DNA of 64,000 nt. It comes from Owenia fusiformis (Eukaryota > Annelida > Polychaeta > Sabellida > Oweniidae). The DNA is taken from assembly GCA_903813345.2 (NCBI GenBank), contig CAIIXF020000011.1:35686166-35750165 (forward strand), in the 5' to 3' direction. Below are positions 11,101-22,324 of this stretch, one piece after another. The notes under the pieces are model-generated. The model was given only the letters and a program-made list of their open reading frames with translations. It was not told the origin of the DNA and ran no database searches. The position numbers and the translations under genes are program-made. Each line of letters opens with the position of its first letter. The stretch's first letter is position 1.

Positions 11101-14100
11101 TTATAGTGCTGATGTAAATGCAACAAATGGTGGCACGTTATGGACACCTCTCCATTGTGCTGCATTCCAAGGTCACGGCAAAGTCATAATGAGGTTAATG
11201 GAGAAACAGCCCAACCTAACTCTGAGGGACAATAATGAACGCACGGCAGCAGATTTTGCCTCTGCTCTCGACTCAATCTGGTCATTTTTTGCAGGTATTT
11301 TATATTCCATACTATCTCAGGGTAACCTTATATAGTGAGTCTCAGATATTTAGTTTGTAGGGAATGTATCAATTCGTTCATTTTGGAGGGGTGGGGGCAG
11401 GAGGGATGAAAACTTACTTGACAGTTTGGTTAAAGGCGCACTATACTAATTTAGAAGAAAATCATTAAAACATGTTACTCACACACTAGCTCAAATATGA
11501 CACAAAGTTTGATTTGCTTTAATATTGAACCAAGAAAAAAGAAACTCACATAGAAAAAAGCATTTGAATTTCAGAGATCATCAGACGTGCATGCACATGT
11601 TAAACAAAGTGCATGTTTTAAATTACTATTGATTTAAAAGATGGCGACACATCTATAAAAATGAATGTATCATGTAATGCAAACAACTCTGCCATTTTTC
11701 AATGACATTGATAAAAACTTGATATATAAAGCTTGACAGATGGAAAATATTTTTTGATAATTTATTGTAAGCTTTGATGTGGTCCATTTGAGCTGTTGTT
11801 GGTGTCAAATGAAAGATAAGGTTCTTATCAACAAATTGGACATACCATGAAATTTAAATGTAAGTCTTTATTTTGCCCAAAAATGTTGAAAATTCCCAAA
11901 GTGCGGCTTTAAGTTATAACATTTCCTTTTTCAGATCAAGGTACTTTCAAGGAAATTAATGTTAAGTCTTTAGATGAGTCTGAAATGAAAAGTAGGATTC
12001 TGCTCCAAGTCTTAAAGATGGCAGTAATCCCATTAATAGATACTCTATATGATCATTCAAGGTGCTTGTTATAAATCATATGAGCTCAGAGTTTTTCTCC
12101 TTTTCAGCCGCAGGATGTGAAAGAACACCAAAGGCTGATCTAATAAAATTAAATATTGTACAAAAAGTAAGTAAATATGTGTTAATTTGTAGTGTTAATG
12201 AAAGGTGAGAATTAAATTTCCTTCATCCTCCGTACGCAGGGTTTCAAAATCCAGAATCTATTCTTCCTTTCTACATATGTAAGAAGGAGGTACGGATTCT
12301 GGAAGCCTGCTTAGGAGGATGAATTTCCTTAGAATGTGTAGTATTCTATATCCTATGGAGTACTACTGGAGGATGACAGAAGCCATAGTTTATAGTTGAC
12401 TTTTTAATTACTTCTTCCACCTACCACTTTTTATATTCTTACATCTTTTTTATTTTATCTTGTTTTAAGTGTGTTTCCAAAATTTTGAATTGTTTACTTT
12501 GTCTCTGTTTTAGGGAGGTGATCAATCAATTTTTTTTACCAAACACCAATGATGGTATATGACTTGATTGTTGTTTGGCATATAAAGCAGTAGATCATCT
12601 CTATGTAAAATTTGATATTTAGGTTAAAACGGAGGATCCTGGCTTATCCAGGTCAGACTATGCCCACTTTTCCCGTCCTGGCTCTGCCTACGCCATGAGG
12701 CCACAACCAATGAGAGGCTACTCAGATCCAAATATGGTAAGTTTTCATAGAAGAATATACGACTATTTTCCATTATTCAAAAATTGTATATTTCGTTTTA
12801 TTTAACAGTTATTGTAAAGATGGCATCATTTTCTGGGAGTCGAGTCAATTTTATATAATGTACTTTTTCTTGTCCATTTGTCTGTAGGACTACATTTACT
12901 TTTTTATGTAAAACGTTTAAATTTAAAATTATACACATTCACACTTGACACTTTGCATTAGTGTATCAGTGTGAAAAAGTTTAATATCTAATCTGAGTCA
13001 CATGGAAATAAGAAAATATTGTAAATATTTTTATTCAGTCAAAAGAGAATAAAATTGATCAATCTGTATCACTTTTAGTCCAGCAATAACTCAAAAAACA
13101 TTGTTCATATTTTATATATCGCCCAATTGATTACAAGCTCTGCAGTAAAGCCAACCAATTGTTTCAAAACATTTTGTGCTCATTTACTATATTTCTGTTA
13201 GAACTTTCACGAACGAAATATTATTGATACACATGTACTGCAAATTATTTAATATTTAATCATGATGTTGTCAAAAATATCCTGGTGAGAACCCTGTTAT
13301 TTGACAAATTGTCTTATCTTGTTTGGTGGGCATTACGTTAAACAATGACTGACAATCTTGTGTTTCATGCCTGAAAGGATGTTCAATGGGACATTACCAT
13401 ATACCATTATCAAGTTGTGACTTGTTGTATTCTGTGTTTCATGCCTGAAAAGATATTTAATGGTCATTACCATTACCATTTTCGAGTTGTGATTGACAAT
13501 CTTGTGTTTCATGCCTGAAAAGATATTCAATGGGACATTACTATATACCATTTTCAAGTTATGACTTGTTGTATTCTGTGTTTCATGCCTGAAAAGATAT
13601 TCAATGGTACATTACCATTACCATTATCAAGTTGTGATTTGTTGTATTCTGTGTTTCATGCCTGAAAAGATATTCAATGGGACATTACCATTACTTTCAA
13701 GTTGTGATTGACAATCTTGTGTTTCATGTCTGAAAAGATATTCAATGGGACATTACCATTACCATTATCAAGTTGTGACTTGTTGTATTCTGTGTTTCAT
13801 GCCTGAAAAGATATTCAATGGGACATTACCATTATCAAGTTGTGACTTGTTGTATTCTGTGTTTCATGCCTGAAAAGATATTCAATGGGACATTAGTATT
13901 GTCAAGTTGTGACTTGTTGTATTTACAAAGTTCAAAATCAAAATGCCAGCAAAATAAATAACATGATATATAAATCACTAACATGACTAATACTGCATAC
14001 CTGTGTCCTGTATCTCCTTTTTTTCTCCTTCAGGAGGTGGCTTCAATCACGGGAGATGTCCTTGCTTCTATGCCAGAAGAACCAGAAACAAAAAACAGTG

Positions 14101-14135
14101 ACAGTCCAAATATATTGCATATGTGGAACAATTGA
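8128..14135 (+). CDS. Ankyrin-repeat protein, seven exons, 222 aa
   Basis: Proposed exons: 8128-8208, 9549-9673, 11107-11294, 12108-12166, 12623-12736 and 14034-14135, giving a six-exon main path; an optional seventh exon is 11935-11991. All junctions are GT-AG with matching phases, and the joined frame stays open to TGA 14133-14135. Exons 1-3 encode about three ankyrin repeats, with the signatures SPLAIAAFWGY and TPLHCAAFQGHG. Ankyrin repeats are protein-binding modules, so a scaffold or adaptor role is likely. The C-terminal third is Ser/Pro-rich with no domain I recognise. The start ATG opens exon 1 and is followed directly by the first repeat. Oddity: the third exon's acceptor and 5' half are tandemly amplified upstream, so the exact acceptor used is uncertain. 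I assign the last copy because only it continues into the rest of the repeat. No orthologue name is claimed. Confidence 0.8.
8607..8665. mobile_element. Solo end of a TTCATCCTCC foldback element
   Basis: Located in intron 1 of the ankyrin gene. It reads TTCATCCTCCTAAGCATGC and continues through a CAGAATCCGTACCTCCTTCTT-like stretch, matching an arm of the complete foldback at 12232-12323. Confidence 0.5.
8885..8972. repeat. Short tandem repeat of TCCGGAGTCTAA
   Basis: The phrase TCCGGAGTCTAA or close variants occur four times (about 8888, 8920, 8939 and 8960) with unequal spacers. It is intronic, with no coding signal. Confidence 0.6.
9872..11177 (+). repeat. 101-bp tandem repeat carrying splice acceptor plus ankyrin exon start
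   Basis: Thirteen units, starting (GTGCT motif) at 9901, 10002, 10103, 10204, 10305, 10406, 10507, 10608, 10709, 10810, 10911, 11005 and 11106. The period is 101 bp except for one shortened unit (10911-11004). Each unit contains about 30 bp of intron end, including the TGTTTATAG acceptor, and 71 bp of the exon coding the ADVNATNGG...QGHG part of the ankyrin repeat. The last unit runs on into the full exon. Because 101 is not a multiple of three, units cannot be read through as one protein. Confidence 0.95.
11935..11991 (+). CDS. Possible 57-nt cassette or alternative exon of the ankyrin gene
   Basis: A good acceptor (TTTTTCAG) precedes an open frame in the phase left by the previous exon. 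If it ends at the weak donor AAAA|GTAGGA it adds 19 codons in frame. If that donor is not used, the frame runs on to TAA near 12073 and would give a truncated isoform. Skipping it also keeps the frame, so it is not needed for the main protein. Confidence 0.3.
12232..12323. mobile_element. Foldback MITE with TTCATCCTCC arms
   Basis: Left arm CTTCATCCTCCGTACGCAGG and right arm ending GCCTGCTTAGGAGGATGAA fold together; the centre is near CTACATATGTAAGAAGG. Intronic in the ankyrin gene. A matching single arm lies at 8607. Confidence 0.65.
13340..13921. repeat. Intronic minisatellite, roughly 70-75 bp unit
   Basis: Eight copies of a unit containing GTGTTTCATGCCTGAAAAG, at about 13360, 13434, 13503, 13578, 13650, 13719, 13792 and 13859. 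They are separated by two alternating linkers (TTGTGACTTGTTGTATT and TTGTGATTGACAATC). It lies in the last intron of the ankyrin gene. Confidence 0.85.
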
Positions 14136-14232
14136 CACCAGCTAGACATTAGCAGAACAATTGACACCAGCTAAACATCAGCTGAACAATTGACACCAGC
14201 TAGACATTAGCGGAACAATTGACACCTGCTGA
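14127..14232 (+). repeat. About 30-bp tandem repeat beginning at the ankyrin stop codon
   Basis: The phrase GAACAATTGACACCAGCT, which includes the AAC-AAT-TGA end of the coding region, is repeated about four times with the spacer AGACATTAGC or similar. The first unit overlaps the last codons and stop; the rest is 3'UTR. Confidence 0.75.
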
Positions 14233-14477
14233 AACATTATGTTGGAATGATAGAATGTTGAGATAAGCTGGAGATTACAACATTATGTTGGAAGGTGGAC
14301 AGACACTAGCTAAATATAACAATCTAAAGTTGGAGAGTTGAGACAAGCTTAACATTCTGACAATTTGTCAGACATCTAACACTATTGTAACAGTGCTACA
14401 TAACAAGATACCCACTTGAGTACACTAAACTTATATGTGCTGAATGGTTATGTGTGGTACAGGCTGGGTGCTTTATA

Positions 14478-14815
14478 ATTGTTGAAATTCAAACATTCCA
14501 AAACATTCAAACATTGTTGAAATTCAAACATTCCAAAACATTAAAACATTGTTGAAATTCAAAAATTCAAAAACATTCAAACATTGTTGAAATTCAAACA
14601 TTCCAAAACAATCAAACATTGTAGAAATTCAATGATTCCAAAACATTCAAACATTGTTGAAATTTAAACATTCCAAATCATTCAAACATTGTTGAAATTC
14701 AATGATTCCAAAACATTCAAACATTGTTGAAATTCAAACATTCCAAAACATTCAAATATTGTTGAAATTCAAACATTCCAAAACATTCAAACATTGTTGA
14801 AATTCAAACATTCCA
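14478..14815. repeat. Minisatellite, about 34-bp unit, downstream of ankyrin gene
   Basis: About ten copies of TTGTTGAAATTCAAACATTC followed by CAAAACATTCAAACA, with small differences. It lies 340 bp after the stop codon, probably in the 3'UTR or just past it. Confidence 0.85.
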
Positions 14816-15907
14816 ATAACTGTCATCTTATCATATCAGCACTCAATGTAACAAGTGCCATTTAAAGAACACAGAACACAGAATCTTTTTGACCCATTTC
14901 CTCAACACGTTTCTATATCTTTGTAAATGAATAACTCTTGTCCTATTGTTCTCCATAAATGTTAACATTTCATCGAAGTTTGATTCTTTTGAAGAGTTTG
15001 AGATGTCTAATTGAATTCAAATGTTTGTTTTTTTGTTTTTTGTTTCACAAAATGTGAGATATTATTATATAGGTATATACACGTATGTGTTATTATATAA
15101 GACGATCTTTGATGACGACCTTTGATCCAAAACAAGTATTCTCATTAAATCTGCATAATGCTATTTTCAAAAATGGAAAATGAAAACTACGGAAGAGATT
15201 TTACAAAAAACTATACCAAAAATCTTAGTTTTTATGGAAACTACTTTTTGGGCAAACTAGAAAAACTGCAATTAAGTTTAAGTTTGACAGGTGTGTAAGT
15301 CGAGTGGTGTCATTTTAAATTGTATTTATTTACAATTCTTGATTTTCAAACATCTGGTACAGTATGTCTAAAATTTAAATCAATGTTGTTTTCGTGTAAG
15401 TTGGACCCCCGTGATGACAAATGCTGACAATAACTCAGATGCAAGTAGGTAGTTACCAGTTTCATCACCAGGTGGCTCTTTCGGGTTAGATAAAATGGCG
15501 GGTATGCTAGAAAATTCCCTTTAACTTAAATATTCATCTGACAAATGGTTCAATTTTCATACATCCCGTGTGTTTCTAATAGTTATGCAAATTAAAATAT
15601 GTCCAGTAAAAGAAAATGTTATCTGTCCAATACAAGAAAAGATATTTTACATTTTTGTGATTTTATAACATGGGGGTTTATGGGGAATCTCCCCGAATAA
15701 GAAGTTTTATTTTCCCAAAAAATTAAATTTTCAACGTGATAAACAATTTCATTTTAGATGTACTTTTACATGTAGATTTCAAATATATCATCACTTTTAC
15801 TGGCTGAATTTTGAATATTTAATGACTTAAATCAAGATTATTTTTATTCGCATCTAGTCTAATGAATTGGTATTTATGCTCTATAGAGCATCCTGTAAAG
15901 AAAATGT

Positions 15908-16095
15908 TCATTTCTGGCATGTTCCTGAGTTCCCCCAAAGTTTCTCTCTTATAACATTCAACAGAGGGCATTTGAAGATTAGATGCTTTGTAGTTTGTTG
16001 TTTAAAACCACAGATGCATTTGGGACCGTCAATACCTTGAAAATTATGTTGAAAAAGACGACCAGTAAAAATGAAATCACATCTTGTTCTATTCA
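15908..16095 (-). pseudogene. LINE ORF2 C-terminal Cys/His-rich segment
   Basis: The frame reads RTRCDFIFTGRLFQHNF and then a C-x-C...H...C cluster ending ...FKCPLLN. This is the usual Cys/His motif at the C terminus of jockey/CR1-type LINE reverse transcriptases. It is in frame with the block at 18562-19138 once the 2.46-kb insertion and one 5-bp duplication are ignored. Confidence 0.7.
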
Positions 16096-18556
16096 CACTG
16101 GGGATGAACTGGAAACGAGGGAGGTTTTGCCTCGTATCAAAATGGCGGCGCGTGAAAAAATTTCATTCGGTAAGATTTTTGTTTTTTACAATTTTCGTGC
16201 TTTTATCCTTCAAATTAAAACTTAATATTTGGCAAGTAAATAGTTCATAAGTTCCGGTTTTATAATATGATTACAAATTAGAAATCAATACTGGCATTGC
16301 TGAGATATTTACATATCAATTCTCTCACTTAGGAAACGAGGCATGTTTCTCAAGGAAACGAGGCAGCTATATAGCATTCTTAAGAATGAAACGAGGCAAC
16401 CATATTTAATTAAAAATGTTTTGTTTTTATTACAGAACGGGGCCTACAAAAAGAAGCATCCCTGTTCAATTGCTATTTCTGTAACAGGAAACGACAACGT
16501 TGCTGATATTGTTATGTTGAAGCTTCCTAAAAAGCAAAAATGTTATGTTGAATAGGGAAGCAGATATAGACAGTTGTGAACAAAGCTTGCTTTTATTCTA
16601 CCTTGAAACATCATTTATTTTAATTCACGATAGCGACATCATAATATTTATGCCATCGACCATTAACATTTTTCATATGGCTAATAATCTAGAAAATTTA
16701 TGAATATTTCATTTACAACAAATGCATTACCATTTCTAGCATTTAAGAAAATACAAGGCATTAACATATGACACGTGTTGTAACTTAGTAATAACAAATA
16801 AGTCCATTTATCTGCTACCATGGTAACATATGTTCTAAGAAATACTTGAAAGTCATAATAAGTTTATAATAATGTTCACAGTAAAATATGATGTCAGTCT
16901 AAGCGGTACGCATTTGTTCAGTTTTTGAAAGTTGCTAAAATTGCTAAAGAATTTGCTATTGACGCAAAACGCCAGACGCCGAACTCCAGATGTCAGACGC
17001 CGAACATTTCCACATTTCGTTGGACTATATGCAGAATAACATAATTGATAGTGACATAATAAGGAACATACAGACATTAAAGAATACAAACAGTAAAATC
17101 CAATGTACACCAATGAGAAAATGCCAGTGTGCTCCTTGACTCTGCTATTTTTGTAATATAGGCGAGTCATTTAATTATTACCATGGTCATATTTTTTTAT
17201 CGTATCTGGAATTATATTCTATCAAATATAGCCATCTCGAGCAACAACAATGCCCCATTTGCGTACGATTAGTAGGGAGGTTTAACGACACATGTTTAAA
17301 AGAGAAGTGTACGTAAACGTGTAAAATTGCAATCTTCAGAGAACTAGTTCTTGTCTTCAACGTCTTTATTTGCATGAATGATTACAAAGGTATCAGTTAA
17401 ACTGTTTTAATTGGGTCTTTGTATAAGTCAATCCAGAACGGAACTATAGTTCCAAGGGGTCATTTCACGTTTACGTTCGCCATTTCTAAAATACGTGTAG
17501 CTTAAGCTCCCTATTAAAATAGCACTTCTTTGAACGAGATTTTTCTTATTTGAGAGAACATTTTGACGATATATGCACCCGTAAACAACACATGCATTCT
17601 TTATACTAATAGGCCAACCATACTACCATTGATAGCTCGGATAGCCGGCTCGTTTATTGGAATTGACACTCAAAACAATGCTATTTAACGTTTTCGAAAT
17701 ATTTAGGTACGAAAAATTTCGAACGGAATGCGTGACATATACGTAATTCGCGTGAAAAGTCCGAACGAAATGCGTACGTTTTTTTCGGCGTTTTGGACAG
17801 TATACATCACAAAGGAACTTATCGTGTCACTTGTCTATTGTGATGTCATAGAGACAATTAGAAAAATTGAAGAATTTGAAGAAAAATAGCCACCCAAAGA
17901 CACTTACACCTGCTAATTGCCATTTTACAAAGAGTTTATTCAAGCAAGAAAACTGTTTGGAAAAACGTAATTTCGGGTTGAACATGGTACCCACCACTCT
18001 GGTTACCATAGCAACCATATCTCAAGAACCAATCAAAATTGAGGTCCCAAATTTTACCATATAATGTATAAATATATAACACATATGTGTACCAAGTTTC
18101 ATTGCAATAATACTATTTTCCTTGAAGTTATGACATCAAATGCAAAACTTTTTGAACCACCTAAGTATATCGTGTAAAACGTAATCGGTCGTATGTGACC
18201 AGAACGGTGGAAATAAGATCATTAAATGTAGACACTATCACAGAAAGAATAGTTGCCTCGTTGCAAGTCAAACATTGCCTCGTTTCATTGTTACAAAATG
18301 TAGACAGGTGCCTCGTTTCCTAAGTGAGAGAATTGAAATGTAAATATCTCAGCAATGTCTGTATTGATTTCTAATTTGCAATCATATTATAAAACCGGAA
18401 CTTATAAACTATTTACTTGCCAAATATTAAGTTTTAATTTGAAGGATAAAAGCACGAAAATTGTAAAAAACAAAAATCTTACAGAATGAAATTTTTTCAC
18501 GCGCCGCCATTTTGATACGAGGCAAAACCTCCCTCGTTTCCAGTTCATCCCCAGTG
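16096..18556. mobile_element. 2.46-kb inverted-repeat element, CACTGG termini, 5-bp TSD
   Basis: Starts CACTGGGGATGAACTGGAAA and ends with its near-perfect complement. The inverted repeats are about 250 bp each (16096-16345 and 18305-18556). The host LINE bases ATTCA are present on both sides (16091-16095, 18557-18561), a 5-bp target duplication. The interior has no recognisable transposase; short open frames inside do not resemble known proteins. A CAC start with a 5-bp duplication is compatible with Transib-like elements, but the terminus is not the canonical one, so the superfamily is left open. Confidence 0.8.
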
Positions 18557-18561
18557 ATTCA

Positions 18562-19138
18562 GTAAAATTTCTTCTTTTCTTGTAAGATCCAGGTTTGTGG
18601 TTGTTAAATGCTTCATTCTCCCTGAATATTTACGTAAATTGGTTTTAAAAGTGACTCTTGATGGTGCACTTTTTAGATAATTTGGAATGGCTTCCCATTC
18701 TCTTATGGCATTTATTATTGGTGACTTTTGTGAACGTGCAGTTAACTTTGGAATAGTGTATTCTCTTGATTTTCTTAAATTAATATTATGTTGCTTATTT
18801 TGATAACTATCAAAAAAATTTTTGACATAAGTTGGGACCAATTTCTGTCTAACATCATACATTAAACGTAATCGTTTCTCCTTTCTCCGCTCAGACAAGG
18901 TATTCCAATTTAGACATTTCAAAACCTTTACAGTAGATGTTCCATGAATGCAGCCACTTACTAATAATGCTGCTCTATAATGAACTTGGTCTAGTTTCAT
19001 AATATTATACCTTGTAGATTTTTCAAATAATATACTTCCATACTCTAAGTTTGGGAGAATAAATGATAGATACATCTTCTCTAGGTGTTTAGCTCGAATC
19101 TTGGTCTTAAAGTGCCCGATAAAGTATAAAATGCGCAT
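18562..19138 (-). pseudogene. LINE reverse transcriptase thumb/C-terminal segment
   Basis: About 190 codons reading MRILYFIGHF..., with the motif ILPNLEYGSILFEKS, matching the LINE RT region that follows the YADD core (P-x-LEYG). It ends at the insertion point of the 16096-18556 element. Upstream it is separated from the RT core by about 930 bp of unrelated sequence. Confidence 0.75.
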
Positions 19139-20072
19139 GCGCCCAGGTGTTGATAAACAATAGCGAAAACCCAGGGTTTGTCACCACAAGGTAAGCCAGG
19201 ACGTGTTGAGAGAACAGCTAGTGTTGATATTGAATTTATATGTAGCCAGATAAGTTTCCTTATTGAAATTACATATGGTTATTAGCAATACTTTGTAGGT
19301 GCTAAATAATAAAATATTTAGAGTATATATGAGAGAAATTGGTCATTTCGAACCTGTTGAAAAGTTTGTGGCTCTCGGCTACACCGGGGAATTTACTTCC
19401 ATGAGTACACACATAAATGTGGGGTTCCCCAAGAGGTACGCGACAAGGTGACCTGGCATCAAATGTGCGACTAAATGCTACTATCGAGAAGATAAAATAA
19501 CGAATACGACAATAAGTTATTGCATGTGACAATTCCGAGCCTTCATCTCACTGAAGTATTTTGAAGTGAAAATAGGATTTTTGTTTTCATACATGGATTC
19601 AGATGAACGTAACTTTATTCTGACAACTAATCAAAACTGAAGAAAATTGATTGTACGTAACAGACAATTTATTGTTTTACAATGTTTTGATTGGCTAAAC
19701 GAATTATGACATGTAAAATGACAATTTTGAAATGTAAAATTTAAAAGTGACAAACACAACCTCCCTATCCACTCTTTGGGAGCCCTAGTAAATTAGTAAT
19801 ATGTACATGCAGCAGTGGTAGTGTGCAGCTTATTATCACACTACGCTTTGTATTCTAAAGCCTGTTGTTTGTAATAACACTGTTCACTCAACGTATGTTT
19901 TGTGTGTGGGCAGTCAACGATAATCATTGTTTTATCCCGGTTATATGACCTCGGCAATTATAACAAAACCGTACTAAACGAAAAAACGCAAATAAGAGAA
20001 AGCTTTCACACACATATAAAAAATGAACTAGTCTAATCCGCCAGTATAAACTCTGTGCTATACGTAGCCGGG
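19139..20072. mobile_element. Unidentified insertion within the LINE
   Basis: The sequence interrupts the LINE between the RT core and thumb. Possible imperfect termini TGCGCC...GGCGCA are seen next to GCGC-rich flanks, but no clean inverted repeat or target duplication. No coding region is recognised. Confidence 0.4.
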
Positions 20073-20856
20073 TCAGGCGCACACTTTAAGAACTTTCAAT
20101 GGATTTAACATTATATTACATGATTTTATGATATCCTGTAAATGGGCTTCAAAATTCAAATGCTCATCTTGAATGACTCCTAAGTGTTTGTGAGTTCTGG
20201 TTCTATTAATGACCTCATTTCCTAGGTAGAGAGGAGGGTATAAGAGATTGCACCTCCTTGAGCCTTTAAAAATCATATCTTGACTTTAAGAAGGTTTAAA
20301 TTTTAGCTTCCATTTCTGTGACCATTCCCATAAATTATTTAAGTCAGCTTGTAAATGCTGGTTCTGTTCAATGATATTAGCTTTCCTATTAAATGGCATA
20401 AAGATTGAACTATCATCTGCATAAAGGTAAAGTTGACTATGAAGGTCTTTATGACTTCATGAAGGTCATTTATATATAACAGAAAGCAAAACGGCCCAAT
20501 TATGGATCCCTGCGGCATTGAACTATTTATGAAGTATTCATTTGAGATTGCTGATAATTCTCCATTAGCTTTAACTTGAAGTCTACGATTGAAAAGATAC
20601 GACTGCAAAAGTTGAGTTATAGTATCTGAAAAGCCACATATGATTTTAGTTTTTTTATCAAAAGGAAATGCGGAACGGAATCAAACGCAGATTCTATATC
20701 AAGAAACACTCCTCTGACATCATGATTTTTGTCAATGTAATTGTCAATCAGATCAACAATCGTTAAAAATGTTATTGATATGTTGCAACACGTGGCCCAA
20801 TCTAAACCAAGTGATTGCAACGGGCAACCATCTGCATCGTGCCTTTGCTTGAGCAT
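20073..20856 (-). pseudogene. LINE reverse transcriptase core, frameshifted
   Basis: Successive fragments in different frames carry RT motifs in order: GVFLDIESAFDSVPH, then MPQGSIIGPFCFLLYINDL, then the catalytic LYADDSSIFM (about 20395-20430), then TRTHKHLGV. The order and spacing are those of LINE RT, but at least two frame changes make it non-functional. Confidence 0.8.
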
Positions 20857-21013
20857 ACTGCTGGGTAAAACGAATTATGATATACATGTATCTCTTTAAA
20901 ACCCATATGCCTATAAGTTTCGGAAAAGGAGACGCCCAGGAAGGAAGGTACTGTACACGTACTACTTGTTTACATATTTTACACAGCTCCCCATCACTAA
21001 TCACCGTTGTCAA

Positions 21014-22320
21014 CCACTAAATTACGTGATCCTATTATGAGATTGCTCGGAAGTTACTATAGCATCTCAAAACAAAATACGTCAAACGTCTAGGATGAAC
21101 CCACGTTTCATCGGGGCTTACGGCTACGATGCAATAAAATGCTGACAAGATACTAATTCCATAATGTAGAAGTCACAGGGGGATGTCATGAGACTCACGT
21201 TTCTAAAATTAGTAACGTCATTGAAGAATCAAATGGCTTGAATGATGATATTAAATGACTCCAACGACTGCTCATGACCAGGTATGACACTGAAAAAGTG
21301 ATTAAATATTGATTAAATATTGTCTTAAATCATGAGTGGGATCGTCAGTTTCATTAACGAAGCGTTTGATAAATGGTGAGTCCATTGTTCTGAAAACATA
21401 ATTAATATCTGATTCATTATATCTGAGACCATCGTCGTCTCAGATTATATATTGCATTTTTACTTTTGTCTAACTTTTCAAAACACCCCGATCACTACTC
21501 AAGTATTTTATTATGGAGTTGGAAAGTTTTTTTTAAGGAAAATGATGTACATTAGCAATGGACATACCCACTTGCGTGTAACCGTCGATTCTGTCATACT
21601 CGTTTCCAAGTTTGATTTTCAATCATGAACACATCATACCTTGGAAATTCAAGATGCGATTCTGTTTTAAGTCCAATAACGCTTGGAGAATCTACTGGAA
21701 ACGTGTTAGCATATCAAAATGTACATGTACGTATTCCGTATTGTGCTGATTAGCGTTCGTTTGTTCATTTCGTGGTACGAGGAAAGTACAGGTAGTTCTA
21801 TTAAAAACCCATTTGGGGACTTCAATAGAATACTACAGCACCATCTTTGGATAGAATATTCTAATTTGCAGACATATAATGCCCAGAATAACTGGAAAAC
21901 GTGTGATCATAACAGTGAACGGTAAAATACTTGGGATTATTTTCTGCGGATGGATGAGCTTGGTAGTGGTGAATTGGTCAATGTACATAAATATGATGAC
22001 GTTTTGGTACTCCAACTATGTAAGAGAGTAGAACTTTTGATTTTCGTGGGATGTTTTGTTGAAATTTTTTTCACATGAAGGTGAGATGTTTTGCTGTATT
22101 TATCTGAAATCCTTTGAAAATCGATGAGCTGCAATTTGAAAAATTCTAATTTGAACTTTGTCAAGTTAACATGCATCACAATGGTACAAAAAATAAGCAG
22201 AGTTCTACCTAATTCAGTTAACCATTTGCTATATAGATGGATAGATAGCTGGCAGCACTTGTGTTGGTAGGCCTAGATGCTGTAAAATTCTATGGACTTA
22301 TGTAAATCAAAGTTCTGTTA
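21014..22320. other. No gene seen
   Basis: AT-rich sequence with no convincing exon, repeat family or inverted repeat. Short open frames on both strands lack any recognisable motif. Confidence 0.4.
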
Positions 22321-22324
22321 AAGC

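Larger units (their letters stand above)
15429..20860 (-). mobile_element. Decayed non-LTR retrotransposon (LINE), broken by insertions
   Basis: Three blocks on the minus strand together make the 3' half of a LINE: a reverse transcriptase core (20860-20073), RT thumb/C-terminal region (19138-18562) and a Cys/His-rich end (16095-15908). A putative 3'UTR follows to about 15429. The 3'UTR limit is inferred because its sequence recurs as a separate 3'-end copy at 29040-29275 in the opposite orientation. The 5' half of the element is not seen; the copy looks 5'-truncated near 20.86 kb. Frameshifts break the RT. Confidence 0.75.

Noticed and set aside
9872-11177. CRISPR-like array
   Set aside because: Contiguous tandem units without unique spacers, within a eukaryotic intron/exon junction.
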